64,000 nucleotides of DNA from the NCBI GenBank assembly GCA_910591455.2, contig OU342816.1, positions 9,588,638 to 9,652,637 on the forward strand. The letters are read 5' to 3'. Below, in pieces: positions 13,501-25,012 of the stretch (position 1 is the stretch's first letter; each line of letters begins with the position of its first letter). Both the position numbers and the translations under genes were made by a program. The stretch is from Pholis gunnellus. Taxonomy: Eukaryota; Chordata; Actinopteri; Perciformes; Pholidae. Under the pieces are notes generated by a model. The model was not told where the DNA came from. It searched no databases and saw nothing but the letters and a program-made list of their open reading frames with translations.

Positions 13501-14126
13501 GAAACAGCTGACAGACTGGAGACAAACATATTTGTCTCAGACTTTGACTCCTTCAGACCTCCCTTCCGTCTCTCCCTGTCTCTGCCTGACCTGGTGTCCC
13601 CTTTCTCTAGTGAGCCTGTCACACATGTGTCTAGCTCTTCGGTGCTATGACAGGCAATCCTTTTCTGCACCTCTCTGCCCCCCTGTATTCTGCTCTCCAA
13701 TTTGTTGTTGTCATTGTCATTTCTTCTCGCGCCGGTCGAAGCAGAGCTGGCAGTGGAGCTTGAGGATATGGACATGGGGCCCTCATCTTTACCATCCCTC
13801 ATACTTCCTCCATCGTCATCCTCCTCCTCCTCATCCCTGTTTCCCAAGAATGTATGTATCTCCTGACACTTCAAAAGCTCAAACTCTCTGAGCTCAGGCT
13901 CCAAACATCGCTGCTCAGAGCCCCAGATCACTAACTTGTTGGGGGATTCGCTCTGCGAGACCAAAGGTGGGATGGAGCTTGTGCTGTAACCTGTGTCCTC
14001 TGTCGAAGATAATCGATTGGCATTATCATCCCCTGATTGGGGGAACTGGATCTGTGTTTTGTTCCCAATCTTCTCTCCTCTTTCAACATTGACCCTCAGT
14101 CCCTGTAAACCAGTTGGGATGCTCAT
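7262..14126 (-). CDS. mtus2: mtus2, microtubule-associated protein (TIP150), partial: first three coding exons
   Basis: MTUS2/TIP150 is a cytoplasmic microtubule plus-end protein that binds EB1 and recruits the depolymerase MCAK; that is family knowledge. Coding exons deduced here are 14126-12102, 11094-10836 and 7519-7262, all GT-AG and in phase, giving about 847 residues before the left edge. The start MSIPTGL resembles the human MSVP start. Residues about 514-517 form an SGIP motif, the SxIP type used to bind EB1, and human MTUS2 has SGIP at the matching place. Residues about 548-558 (RPKIITYVRKN) and the third exon (SGLRPPGF, RLAAFGFVRSSSVSS) match human MTUS2, not MTUS1. The rest is Ser/Pro/Gln-rich and probably disordered. 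The C-terminal coiled coil lies outside the window. Linkage to slc7a1 supports the name. Whether it is one of two teleost co-orthologues cannot be told. Confidence 0.88.
7520..10835 (-). other. mtus2: mtus2 intron between coding exons 2 and 3
   Basis: About 3.3 kb bounded by matching GT-AG sites. It contains a GT microsatellite at 7845-7863 and otherwise unremarkable sequence. Short open frames on both strands show no recognised family. Confidence 0.75.
10836..11094 (-). CDS. mtus2: mtus2 coding exon 2
   Basis: The acceptor is TCTTTAG above 11094 and the donor is GCAG/GTAAGAG at 10836/10835. The exon is 259 bp, starting in phase 0 and ending with one base of a split codon, which fits both neighbours. 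It encodes a Gly/Arg/Ser-rich segment beginning VGRSVSFKGS. Direct similarity to human MTUS2 is weak, so the call rests on splice sites, phase and position. Confidence 0.78.
11095..12101 (-). other. mtus2: mtus2 intron between coding exons 1 and 2
   Basis: Just over 1 kb of AT-rich sequence with no coding potential that fits the gene, bounded by a GT-AG pair. I see no other feature in it. Confidence 0.75.
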
Positions 14127-14383
14127 GACGGACTGATTCTTCTGGCGCGCTCAAAGACACCTGCAGTGTGCTGAGGCCATCTATGGAGTTACACGCGTTT
14201 CTTCACTCGCTGCCTCACCTCTTCAGGGTCTGTGTGATGATGGACCTTCAGTTGATTATTCCAAGGGCAAAATGTCATCTCATGGAACCTTTTTCACTTC
14301 AACTCGCCACTTAACTTGCATTTACTGTGAGTCAGAAGAGCTGTCTTTGTATGGCTCTTCGGGGAGATGGAAGTCTGTTCAAT
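12102..14383 (-). other. mtus2: mtus2 large exon: 257-bp leader segment plus 675 codons
   Basis: On the minus strand a good acceptor (TTTTATTTCAG) sits just above 14383 and a donor (TCTGAG/GTGAGT) at 12102/12101. Translation starts at 14126, the first long-frame ATG, and runs 675 codons to the donor. The leader part (14127-14383) has upstream ATGs at 14321, 14283, 14278 and 14180. The one at 14278 opens 29 codons, stopping before the main start, and the one at 14283 opens only ATG-AGA-TGA. The exon's open frame would run eight codons into the intron before stopping. Confidence 0.8.
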
Positions 14384-17300
14384 CTGAAATAAAAGAAACA
14401 AAAGGAAACTGTAAGAAAGGGCAACAAATAAGCCTGAAAAGCAGCTTGTAGAACCCATTCTACAATTCACCGCAGCGTTTTCTAAAATCAGCTGCGCACA
14501 GCACCCCTAGTCTTGTTCCCTTTACTGGCTGCCTTTGGGACGAAAAGACACTGGAGGCACAAGAGGAAGTGATCGTCTTGGAATTACCTTGTTTCTATTT
14601 TAAATGCATTTTTTTTTCATATAGTCTATATCTAGACTGAGACGAAATACAATTCATGTTGTAACCAGTAAGAGTACAGTGCAGCATTGCTAATAGAAAT
14701 GCAATTATCAAACGATGATGTATGTTTACTAAAGGGCAGAAAGAAAAGAAATAAGTGAAGAGAGAAATGGCAGATATGAGGCTACAGACTGTTTGCATGT
14801 AAGTGAAGGAATCACAGGTGAGGAGGAAGAGAGGGAAGGGTGTAAAGGGGGGTGTAAATGAGCTTTTTTCCTCATGAGACTTTTGAAAAAGAGAAGGCAG
14901 AATGAGGATAGGTTAAAAACATCTGCAATAACGGTATGTTTATAGAATATGCAACGAAAGCAAACGGTGTCTCTAATATGCTCAAGTGCGTGCATGTTCC
15001 CAACATGAAATAAAACATGATAATGATGTGTGGTGGGTGGGTGTCGTCACAGGCAAGGAGTCAAAACATCCAGCTCAGGAGGAATAAATCCATAATGTAG
15101 GTCTGATCACTGCAGGAGGCTTTACACTCCTCTCTCAACATGTCGTCTTTAACGTGCCATATGGCAGATTTGGCCGATGCCACAATTCGATCGAACACAG
15201 CAACAGCACATCCTGCTCCATGGAAAGGCAAAATTCTGCAGTATGTACAGAAAACGTACAAAAAGGGGTGTGTTGAATGTGAGTACAGTTTTAAAGAAAC
15301 TGACTGTATGTGGCGCTATTAAAACATGTACAGTCAATAGATGAGCAGATGGCGGGTAGGACAAAGTTGTTGTTTTTATATCATGTCAGTGCAGGACTGC
15401 TGCAGGATGTTTTAATCACAGCAATATGTGAGTATATATAATCAGCCATTCACTAACACATCAAAGAAAACGTTGGCTATTCTGACAATGACTGTTGTGT
15501 TTTTGATCTCAGAGGAAACACTCTCTTAGTCTCTTTACATTTCAATCCCTCAATAATTATGCAAGAGCTCTATGAAGAATTCTCCTTCTGCCTTGAACCA
15601 GACACATTAAAACGGCACAACTTTAAAGGACTCTCTGGTTTGTTTTCTTTCATATACACAGAACTCACATAGACTCAAGTTATACTTAAATTGCAAACAT
15701 ATTCTTCCAAAACTATCAGCTAAATGTACAGACATCTCTCTGAGCAGCCAGTGCATATTATGGTGTATTTGGACCAAGATGATCATTCTGTAGTCAAATA
15801 TGTGTCTTCAAACCATCACGCTGAATATTTGAGTTAGTTCAATTAGAACTCCCACCCTCTAATTATATGTGCAGCGGGGTACTCTGTACTCATTAGCAGG
15901 TGCCTTCTCCATGTGTCCTGTGGCAGTGATATCAGTGAGCTGAGTGAACTACTAAGAAGGCAGCTCTCACTGCCTGTGGCGCATCTGATGCCGCTCCAAT
16001 AGGGTGCAAAACTACAGTTTGTCCAAATGCACTTGGAGGAAAAACATACAAGGGTGTGATTTGTAATTCCTGAAGGTCATCTAAGAAGTCATTTCAAGAT
16101 ATTTGAAAGGTTTGAAATTCAGAAACTTTTATGACCAAATAACATTTAACATGAACTTTAACGTTGTTGTAATGTTCACTTGCCACTGTATTGTATTTTA
16201 TAAAATGATCATTTATTTACTATGCTGATAATATTCAGCTTGAGATGAGATTGCAGAGCGGCAGAGGGAGCATTCATTGTGGTAGACAAATAGACAAGCA
16301 AAATGTATTATAGCCAGCACACTGTCTTCTGTACTCTGTGAACGCTGCTAATATTTACCCTTAGCTGGTGCACACAATCAAACAATAAGCTAATTATAAA
16401 ACACAATTCAAAGAGGCGGGGAGGGAGAGGGACGGGAGACGGACAAGAGACAGAGAGCTGCAGAGAGAATTCTCTGAGAGGACATGGTGGCAGATCAATT
16501 ACGGCGCTGATGTAGTACTGGAGGTTGTGCTGATGACAGCAGTCTCGAGAGGCTGAGCGCTGAGTTTGGTCACAGTGGCTGAACCACAATAAGCTGCGCA
16601 CCACCTCGCAGCAGAGGCAGACAAAAGCAATCTGGCAAAAAAAACCTTAACATAATCAGACAAAGAGCCAAACAACCCGTCTGTGTGACTATGTGAGTAA
16701 AATGACCTGTTGTGATGATACAAAGTGTACAGCATCAAGTGTATCTTGGGACGCTTCAGGAGACAGGCATTTGAGAAAACAGGTTCTGTCGTACTTCCTT
16801 TCATTGGTGACATACTTACTTAGATGTAAAAAGGATCACAAGGGAGTGATAAAGCAGGACTGATGTTGGTGAGGGGCTTTCCTTTGACTGGAATATGAAT
16901 TATACAATTACAGGTGTAACAAATGTGGACATCTTTGATCATCAAAGCCCTTCTAGAAACACTACAAAAAATGAGAGGAAGTACACAGGGAACCATTTTT
17001 GGCTTTAGGAGTTGTGTATACACTTCTGCCAACAGTGCTTCAAGCAAACATGGTAGCAGATGTATTCCTTTACCAGTTATGTGACTAAATACAATAGAAA
17101 TCCTTCTTATATGACTGCTGGAATATGTAACATAGGCTTTGTTTCAGCATTTGTTTCAATGAGTTGAAGCAACCACTCTGTCTGAATTCCTCTGGGAAAA
17201 CAGCAGGAAGATAACGTTCAACAGTCCTGCTTCTGTTGTCATGGAAATGCCCTATCCCTGGGAAGCCGTCCTGACCCCAGCGTCTTCCATCAGGGAAGAA

Positions 17301-17422
17301 GGTCACCGTTAGAAAGAGATGGGCTGTCCTGAAGGTCAGCCATGTGTTTTTACACTCACAGCTCATGGATACATTCTGCTGTGCAACGCTTTCACGTGTG
17401 AACTCACACCCATGCATGGATA

Positions 17423-17460
17423 GATATATATATATATATATATAAATATATATATATATG
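17423..17460. repeat. (AT)n microsatellite
   Basis: TA dinucleotide run with one interruption (AAA near 17444), followed by a GTGTGT stub. Confidence 0.95.
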
Positions 17461-18942
17461 TGTGTACATATTATATGCAGTCACAGTTAAATTGCTGAGT
17501 GAAAGCCAGGTTTTTTTTTTCCTTCACCGGGTACATGCTACTCATCTAGCAGCAATCATATCCCAGCAAGTGGGAAGATAGACGGATTGCTGAAGTGATG
17601 AGAGCATGGGGCAGGATAAGACCATATCTCAGCAGTGATCAAATTCAGTAAAGGAGGTTTTCAGCAGGTTTTTCACCAGGCTCCTAACCTATCAAGAGCT
17701 GCACCGAACCGTGGAAAGTCCTTCTCAGAAGGTGGAAAATTACGAGCTGAGAACGAAACACGATGAAAGACTCGCTGGAAATTGAGGGCCAAGCTAAATC
17801 TAGAGTGGAGTAGAATTGGAAAAGAGAACGGCCTTCCTCATCTTTCTTTTTCTTCTCTGAATGTGAGCGAGTCTGTGTGGGTGAGAAATGAAACACAGAC
17901 ATGTGGTGGGAGAGATGAGACATGCAGATGGTTAAAAAACAAAAAGGAAGACTGCTTGCTAATTAGGCTGATGGAAGGGAATACATCATACCTCCATAGT
18001 ATGAGCTATAGAGCCCTGTTTCTGCAGAGACGAGAGACACAAGTGAAATAATTCATTATTGAATTGCTAATGAGCGCTAAATTGCTCCCAATGATGAAAC
18101 TGGTAACTTAGCCATTATATACATTTCTGTTCTGCAGGTGGTAAATCTCATGATAGCCGTAATAATCTAAGAGGTATAAGTGGACTATCCTAGCCGTGTT
18201 GCTCTCCTAGGGGATGTATGGAAATTATTAGAAGAGGACATGGAGTCAGAGGAGGTTTTTTCTTTTTATTCATTTTGTGGATGGGAAGGTAGTCTGCATT
18301 TTTAATTAGAGGGGAGGCTCTTTCAGATTTAATACAAATCATATAGGTACAAAGATGGATTTTGTTATGATATTTAACTCTGTGCTTTTTGAAACTGCAG
18401 CCTGGACGATCACTCCCAGCCAGGCATCATGTAACTGATCTGAGGGGCAATCAGACATCTGAGCAGGCTGTTTGCCATAAATATATTACTTTGAGATTTT
18501 GTGGGGGAGGGTGGTCCAAAGAAACGTGTGATCACGGGGAGGTTATTGCTTTTTACAAAATGAAACACGAGTTTCAACCCCCCCTCCCCGCTCGGAGCAT
18601 TTTTGTACAGTCCCTTATATGTTCATGATTGAGAATCAAAATATTAGAGGGGATTTTAATTCACTTAAGGAAAGAAAGTGCTGCACAGAATTACATTTTA
18701 GTGAAAATAAAGCTAATCGCAAAGAACTTGCCAGAGATTCTCGTATATATTTTTTCTCTCAAAGAGCCTGGGAAGTCATGCAAGGTAGGAAGTGTAAAAC
18801 ACAGCTCCTCTTCATGTGAGAGACTTGGTTTACGTCTTCAGAATCATGTGAACACATGTGACACCATAAAGACTGTGCATATGAGCGCATTGTGTCTCGC
18901 TTGGAAAAACTCACCTGCAGAGACAAACAAATCGACACATGC

Positions 18943-18966
18943 GCACACACACACACACACACACAC
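18943..18966. repeat. (CA)n microsatellite
   Basis: Perfect CA run of about 12 units inside the inferred mtus2 first intron. Confidence 0.95.
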
Positions 18967-19120
18967 TCTGAGCGCCTTTTGTTGTCGGTCCAGCAGCACA
19001 TGTGGCTATTACAGGAGCCATTTGTCTTTGGCACTTTGCTTTATTCCTCTCCTCCCCCACTGGAGAGCAGACAGGTTTTATAGCTCTCTGGTCCCAGGGG
19101 AACCCAACGACACACACTCA

Positions 19121-19121
<1 letters not shown>

Positions 19122-19159
<38 letters not shown>
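19122..19159. repeat. (CA)n microsatellite
   Basis: CA run of about 19 units inside the inferred mtus2 first intron. Confidence 0.95.
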
Positions 19160-19161
<2 letters not shown>

Positions 19162-19489
19162 CCCCTGTGCCATCTCTTTCATCCACATCCACGTATACAC
19201 ACACATACATCGGCAGAGACGTGAATTCCAGCACACTGAGATGGAAGCAAAAGAGATGGAGGGAACACAAATGGACAGAGTGTCGACGTGTGCATAACCA
19301 TAATTTATGACTCCTGGGTGTTAGCACATGACATAATTAGATTTAGTGCAGGATTTACATTAAAATGCACTGTAGCAGTTATCCTTTAAAGATGAAACTC
19401 CAATCCTCTAATACAATGCATGCTGTGTCTTAGCAAGCATGTAATTAATCTCTAATGACATCAGCCGTGCACACTTTTCTTGAATGCGT

Positions 19490-19492
<3 letters not shown>

Positions 19493-19520
<28 letters not shown>
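19493..19520. repeat. (GT)n microsatellite
   Basis: Perfect GT run of about 14 units inside the inferred mtus2 first intron. Confidence 0.95.
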
Positions 19521-22500
19521 AGGTGCATGTGTGCCACAGAAATGTGGATACATTTAAGACTTTTACACAAAAAAAAAATAAACTGGCAAATAATGTATAC
19601 ACAAAATCAATCATCCTGTTGTCCATTTTGGGGGAAATATATAGTATTCCTTTCTCCTTGTACTTTGGATTCTATTCACACACAATCATCCTGCAGGATA
19701 AAGCTTAGTGAGTAAGTCTATTCAGAAATAAGCTAAGCTTTAGTCATCCATTCCTTCTCCTCCCAGCTCTGTCAGCGACACAACACAGACAGAAATAGCA
19801 CTGAAATAAGCTAAGAGCTCTGTTTTCACAGAAGACACCATACACAGCCAGTAGACAACACTTTCACAAGTAGTGATTCACTAAACTGTCAAGTGTTTTG
19901 TATGTGTGAACCTATAGCAACAACTCACTATGCGTACAGCAGAGGGATCACCATCACAGAGAGCAGTGAAGCTGAACTGGGAAGTATCCAGAAGTAGTAT
20001 CCTGCAGTTGCTCTGCACTTTTATTTTTTTTATAGATGTGCATCAAAAAGCAACAACAGAGCTGCTCCTTAGTCTTTGTTTCCCTGACTGCAGCACAATA
20101 TAGCTCCCCGCTGTATTCAATTAATATTTTTAAGATTTAAAAAAATAAATCTCTATCTCTTCTCCCTCCCTAAATCGTCTCTTCCATCTCAATAATACAC
20201 AGTTAATGAGGGCAGGGCAAAGTGATCAATCCCATTTTCATCCTTATGGCACATCAGCTGACTAAATCTGCCCAAATAATCCCTGCTCTCTCCCCCTCTG
20301 TCTCCCTCTATCCCACTCCCCTCCCACATACACACAGTCGGACGCCTTTTTGATCCCCATGGGAAGTCATTCTATATCGCAGGGGGGGAACTGTAACAGG
20401 ATTTCTGTAGGATCTCGGGTCAGAGTGGGTGGTCATACCTAACTGAATAAAGAGAATGAGAAATCAGATCATCTGCAATAAAAGCTGATTTATATCCGCA
20501 TTGCACACGGCCATGCGGTATTTGCAACCTGCTATGAAATCATCTGAAAATCACAATATGCCAATAATAGAATTTATTAGCTGAAGCGAAATTAAAGAAA
20601 TGGTTCACACGTCCATCCATCAAAGTATGTTCACACTCAAGGTTTGTCCCTTTGTTTTTCACACAGCTGGAGAGAGAAACTGCATTGTACTAAAAAAGAA
20701 ACGGATAACGAAGAACATTTGAAAGCCAAACTAAAAGCGTCCATGTACACTTGCACATGTGCATGCAAAGTTACTCATACAGCGGCGTGAGAAGCACCTA
20801 TACACACACTCTGGCAGTGACTATCGCTGCAGCAGGAGCAGAGACAAAGAGGCAGCTTCACACCGGGACAAAATGTGGATTACCGATGAAAAATCTCCTT
20901 AGTTATTTTTTTCAGTGTTGCTTTTGGCAAGTACTGGGTAAGAATCTCCGCCGAATCAGACATGGTCCTGCTTTTCCTGTCTGGTTTTGCTGTGCTATAC
21001 GCAGCCTCTAAGTATGGATTGTAGCTGAGATGGATAAAGAAAAGACAAATGTGCAGGAAATGAAAAGAGAAATGACAATGGGAATGAGATGAGTTGGGAA
21101 CAAAAAAGCAAAGGGGAGCCGGCAAAGAGATTAGCGTGATTAGAAATACACTGACTGCTACAGCCTGGAGGAGAGAATTAGGAGAGAGAGAGGAAGACAT
21201 GAGACTTGTGTTTATTGGTTCATTGAGCCCTGCAGTAAAAACATAGATCCAGACAGAGATGGCATGGAGGAGAGGAGAAAAAAGGGTGTCCGTCCAAACT
21301 GGTTGCTGGTTGCACCGCATTGTTATTAGCAAAGCCCCTCCACCCACTACCCTTACTCCTGTCGCAGAGAAAAATGTTAACTCTTGCATGACTGTATGTG
21401 GGGACAAAGAGGAGAGGAAAGGAGTACACTTCAAATGCAAAGCGGTGGCAGACAAAGAATTCACCGGTAGAATTCTCCGTGGGACCGCAGGGAAGTTGGC
21501 ACATGCTTACACACACACACACACAGACATAGTCAGACATAAAGCTGGCAAGGTGAAGCAACCCAGACAAAGAAAAGCAGAGTGCAACTTAGAGACAGGC
21601 TGAGTCACTTCTGTTTATTTTAGGAAAATATGATAATAGAAAAAAAGATGAAGCTGCAGAGAGCGAGGAGGGGAGGAGATGAATGGGGATGTGGGGGATT
21701 CTAGTTTGTATTGAAATGTGTGAGAGTGTGCATGTGTAATGTGGCAAACCCCAGGGGTGTGGGGGAGGGAAAACTGGCAAAGGATCAGTGAGAGGTGAGC
21801 AAAGAATAGCGTGAGCTGAGGGTTTTTAGGATGGTGATGATGTGCAAAATTAAAAAAAAAAAAATGATATGGTAACGGTTTGAAGCGGTTGTGTGGGTGT
21901 CACAAAAAGACTGTTTCCAAACATTACACAAAGGAAGGTGAGAGAGTACTGAATGGGGCAAAGACGTCCTGAGGAATGCTGCTCAGTTTCAGGATTCAAA
22001 CATGCTGCCGTTCTGACAGAGAAGTTCATTTTTCAATGTTTTGTACAGTCCGGAGAAGTATCATAAAAAATGAATGATGCTGTGGCTTTTTACAGTCAAG
22101 TTAAGAATAGCACTAACAGCTCTGTCCTCACAAAAATGCTGCTGCACAGGCTCCGTTTAGCTTCATTCACAGTGTAGCATTCGTTCATTTAAACTGAGCT
22201 TGTTGACTAATTTGAATGCAGAAACATTGTGAAACAGAAAAAAAAAAGTAACTGATTGCACAAATTCAGAAAACGGATGCACACACATACACACACACGT
22301 GAACAAGGTCTTTCATGTTGACTCCGGGACAGGGAGGTGTGTGTGTGTATGTGTGTGTGTGTCATCAGGGGAGGCGTGTCTCTCTGTTCACCCTCTGATG
22401 TCCTGCCTGTGACTGCAGGGGAGGAGCTACAACAAGCTCATTGCCACCTTCCAGACAAAGACAGCGTGGATTTGAGAGTGTGTGTTTGCATGTGTGTTGA

Positions 22501-24593
22501 CACTTTATTCACACACGTACCATCCTCATACTGAGCAAAGAGAAGCCTCCAAATTGTTTAATTATGAGTCACAACAGTGAAATAGCTGAAGCCTCCTCCT
22601 CATGCTGTCACTCCCTCTTGTCTCAACATACACATTTAGCCACTTTTTACTAACTAAATTGTACACATTAGTATTCTACAACATACAGACCACTGTGGTA
22701 TCAATTAGCACAACACTTTTGTACAAATTAAAGTGAATAAAAATAAAACATACATTCAAATTGAGAGGCATACTAACGTGTATCTCCTCCTCTTTCTCCC
22801 TTCCTCCACCTTCTCCTCTCTTCTGTCCTATGAAATGAGCTTGAAGGTCGCACCCGTGCGCTACACTCAAGGGCTTTGTGACAAACTGTCTCACCTGCAG
22901 AAGCACTCACACACACATACAGAAGCACCAGGGCCTGAGCACTACAACAAAACACACACACACACACGCGCGCACAGACACACTGCTGCGAGTGGTTTTC
23001 CTGGCAGAGATCTGCTGAATTGATCGCTGTTCAGACATTGCGGAGGTCAGATGTAATGAATCAATCACACATGCACCACCAACTAGTACAGCAGCTACAG
23101 CCGAGGCCACGGGCTCTGCTGCCCTGTGATGAACTGGAAGATCCATAGACTTGGGAAGTCTCTGATATTGGGATCGATAGCGGCATCAGACAATTCCAAT
23201 GAAAAAAAACGAAAAATGCACTTCTCAAACATATTTTATGCACATGAGCAGAAACTATCGACCACGTGTCGGGGCAGCTCAGCCAAATGCTAACCGCTGG
23301 GATCACAGTTGCAAAAAAAGACAGGGAATCTGTCCCTTCCGCACTTTCAAGGACAACTTGATCATCAGACACCGATCAATCAGAACAAGAGACAAGAGTG
23401 TGAGAGATCTGCCCAACTTTACTTGATCCATCCCTTCCTGTCTTTCCTCCCCCGACTCCCCTCTAAGTAATCTAAAGCTGAGGAATTGTTGCAAAAGTAA
23501 CCACAGCACATAAAAACACTGTGCATGTGACTCATCTGGCTTCGCACCTGAGTTAGAAGATGCTAAATAATAAGAGGTGAGATCTTTGAGTGTGCAGCTG
23601 GAGGAGCAACTCATGCATGCCTTCACTGCTAAATGAAGGCGAAGAGAAGAAACAGGCAATATTTTACAAAATGAATACTTCTATCTTTGCTAAATTGTGC
23701 AAAAATATTTCCCTGATGGTGTGAACAGTCCCAAAAGAGAGCATAATCCAACTTAACATTCTTCACACACTGCTCATACTGCTTCCAAAACCACTTCCCT
23801 TAAATTGTTTAAGTCTGAGTCAGCAGAACACTAAAATACCACAACACAACTAAAACCATTGGCAGATTTCTTGGCATTTAAAGGGGAAAACTGCGAAGGA
23901 TGGGGCTTTGAAATGTATACTTTAATTCATTTTTTTTCCTTTTACTTGATGTCAGAAAATAGTACTAACGGTAGCCTAATAAATACAAATAATTAATAAT
24001 CATTCTTACGAAAAATAACACACACGTCTTCACAGTATCTTCGTTGTCACCTCTCAGTACAGTGGATCATAGCTGGAGTCAGGTCTAAAGCCAGGATAAT
24101 CTATGTCTGATCATTAGCATCACCCAGAGACCTGCTCCATCAATCACACCGACCTGCTCTTCCCCGTCTGACCTCACACTCTTTCTCCAAAACCACGTTA
24201 TTCTCTCCTTCAGCCTACTGCTCCACTTACAGTTGGCTACGCAGATCTGCTGATCAACTTCCATATAGCATTTGTTGTGTATAAGCAGGCTGTGAAATGA
24301 CACAAGCTGCAGTGCATCGTGCCTGCGATAACAACATGATGAGATCAATATTTCGCTGAGATTGCCCAGCGAACCGATTCAGCACCAAGATCCGGTTCTC
24401 CTACAGCGGGAAATACGTGCGACACAATTCTTCAAGAAAACCTACGCTGGACTCCGAAGCATCGCTGCAAAAAAAGATACCCCGCGGGGTGTTTTCAGTT
24501 GTGCGACTTACCTTCGGGTTTGCGTGATTCGTTTAAGAAAAGTCGCTCAAATGCAGTTGGTGGCAAAACAAGCGCGTCTTTCCACTCTTTCTT

Positions 24594-24628
<35 letters not shown>
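24594..24628. repeat. (TC)n microsatellite
   Basis: TC run with one G interruption, inside the inferred mtus2 first exon. Confidence 0.95.
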
Positions 24629-24738
24629 AACTCGCAGTGCAAGGAGAGAGAGAGATGCTGCGGACAGGAGGAGGAGCGGTGCTGATGCTGCAGCCGACAC
24701 CTGGCAGAGCAGCCTTATGCTCAGGCACCGGAGTTTCA

Positions 24739-24770
24739 CTCTCTCTCTCTCTCTCTCTCTCTCGCTCTCT
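24739..24770. repeat. (CT)n microsatellite
   Basis: CT run of about 15 units with one interruption near its right end. Together with the run at 24594-24628 it brackets the CpG-rich block at 24640-24735. Confidence 0.95.
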
Positions 24771-24887
24771 CAACACATGTGCGCTCTCTGCTGGATCATA
24801 TTAGAAGTTCAAAATCAGTGGATTTCAAAATAAAAACCCGACATGAAGAGTCTGGATATTATGTATCTGTTATCTATACTGTTACTT

Positions 24888-25012
24888 ATCTAGCACATTG
24901 CACTGCACCTTTACAGCTTTTTTTTTTGCACTACTGGTGAGATGCTAAAACTGCATTTCGTTGTACTTGTACTCTGTGCAATGACAATAAAGTTGAATCT
25001 GAATCTGGATGT
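24888..25012 (+). repeat. 3'-tail-like dispersed repeat (retroelement end)
   Basis: The block reads CTAGCACATTGCACTGCACC, then GCACTACTGGTGAGATGCTA, then GCATTTCGTTGTACTTGTA, and ends CAATGACAATAAAGTTGAAT followed by short tandem TGAATC units. This is a very common sequence in fish genomes. The AATAAAG plus short tandem tail is typical of the 3' end of a non-LTR retroelement. The family name is uncertain. Confidence 0.6.

Larger units (their letters stand above)
14384..24512 (-). other. mtus2: mtus2 first intron (inferred), microsatellite-rich
   Basis: About 10 kb between the inferred non-coding first exon and the large coding exon. It holds an AT run (17423-17460), CA/GT runs (18943-18966, 19122-19159, 19493-19520) and many scattered shorter ones. 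Open frames here, including 194 codons at 20880-21464 on the minus strand and one over the CA runs at 18629-19297, have no recognisable domain and are taken as chance. I found no internal exon with good similarity to anything. Confidence 0.55.
24513..24775 (-). promoter_or_regulatory. mtus2: Inferred mtus2 non-coding first exon and promoter region
   Basis: On the minus strand the stretch ends in a near-ideal donor, CCGAAG/GTAAGTCG, with the exon's last base at 24513 or within one base of it. It is richer in CpG and GC than its surroundings, which fits a promoter-proximal exon. Two CT/GA runs (24594-24628 and 24739-24770) would give a purine-rich leader. No start codon of the long mtus2 frame lies here, so it would be 5' UTR joined to the acceptor at 14383. 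The exon's 5' end and the transcription start cannot be fixed from sequence. Confidence 0.5.

Noticed and set aside
7262..14126. mtus1 instead of mtus2
   Set aside because: The blocks RPKIITYVRK, SGLRPPGF and RLAAFGFVRSSSVSS match human MTUS2; MTUS1 lacks these in the same form.
18629..19297. 222-codon open frame on the plus strand
   Set aside because: It runs through two CA microsatellites (poly-Thr-His), which stay open in all frames, so it is not evidence of a gene.
20880..21464. 194-codon open frame on the minus strand in the mtus2 intron
   Set aside because: No recognised family; low-complexity Ser/Leu/Phe composition from pyrimidine-rich DNA; no promoter or exon evidence.
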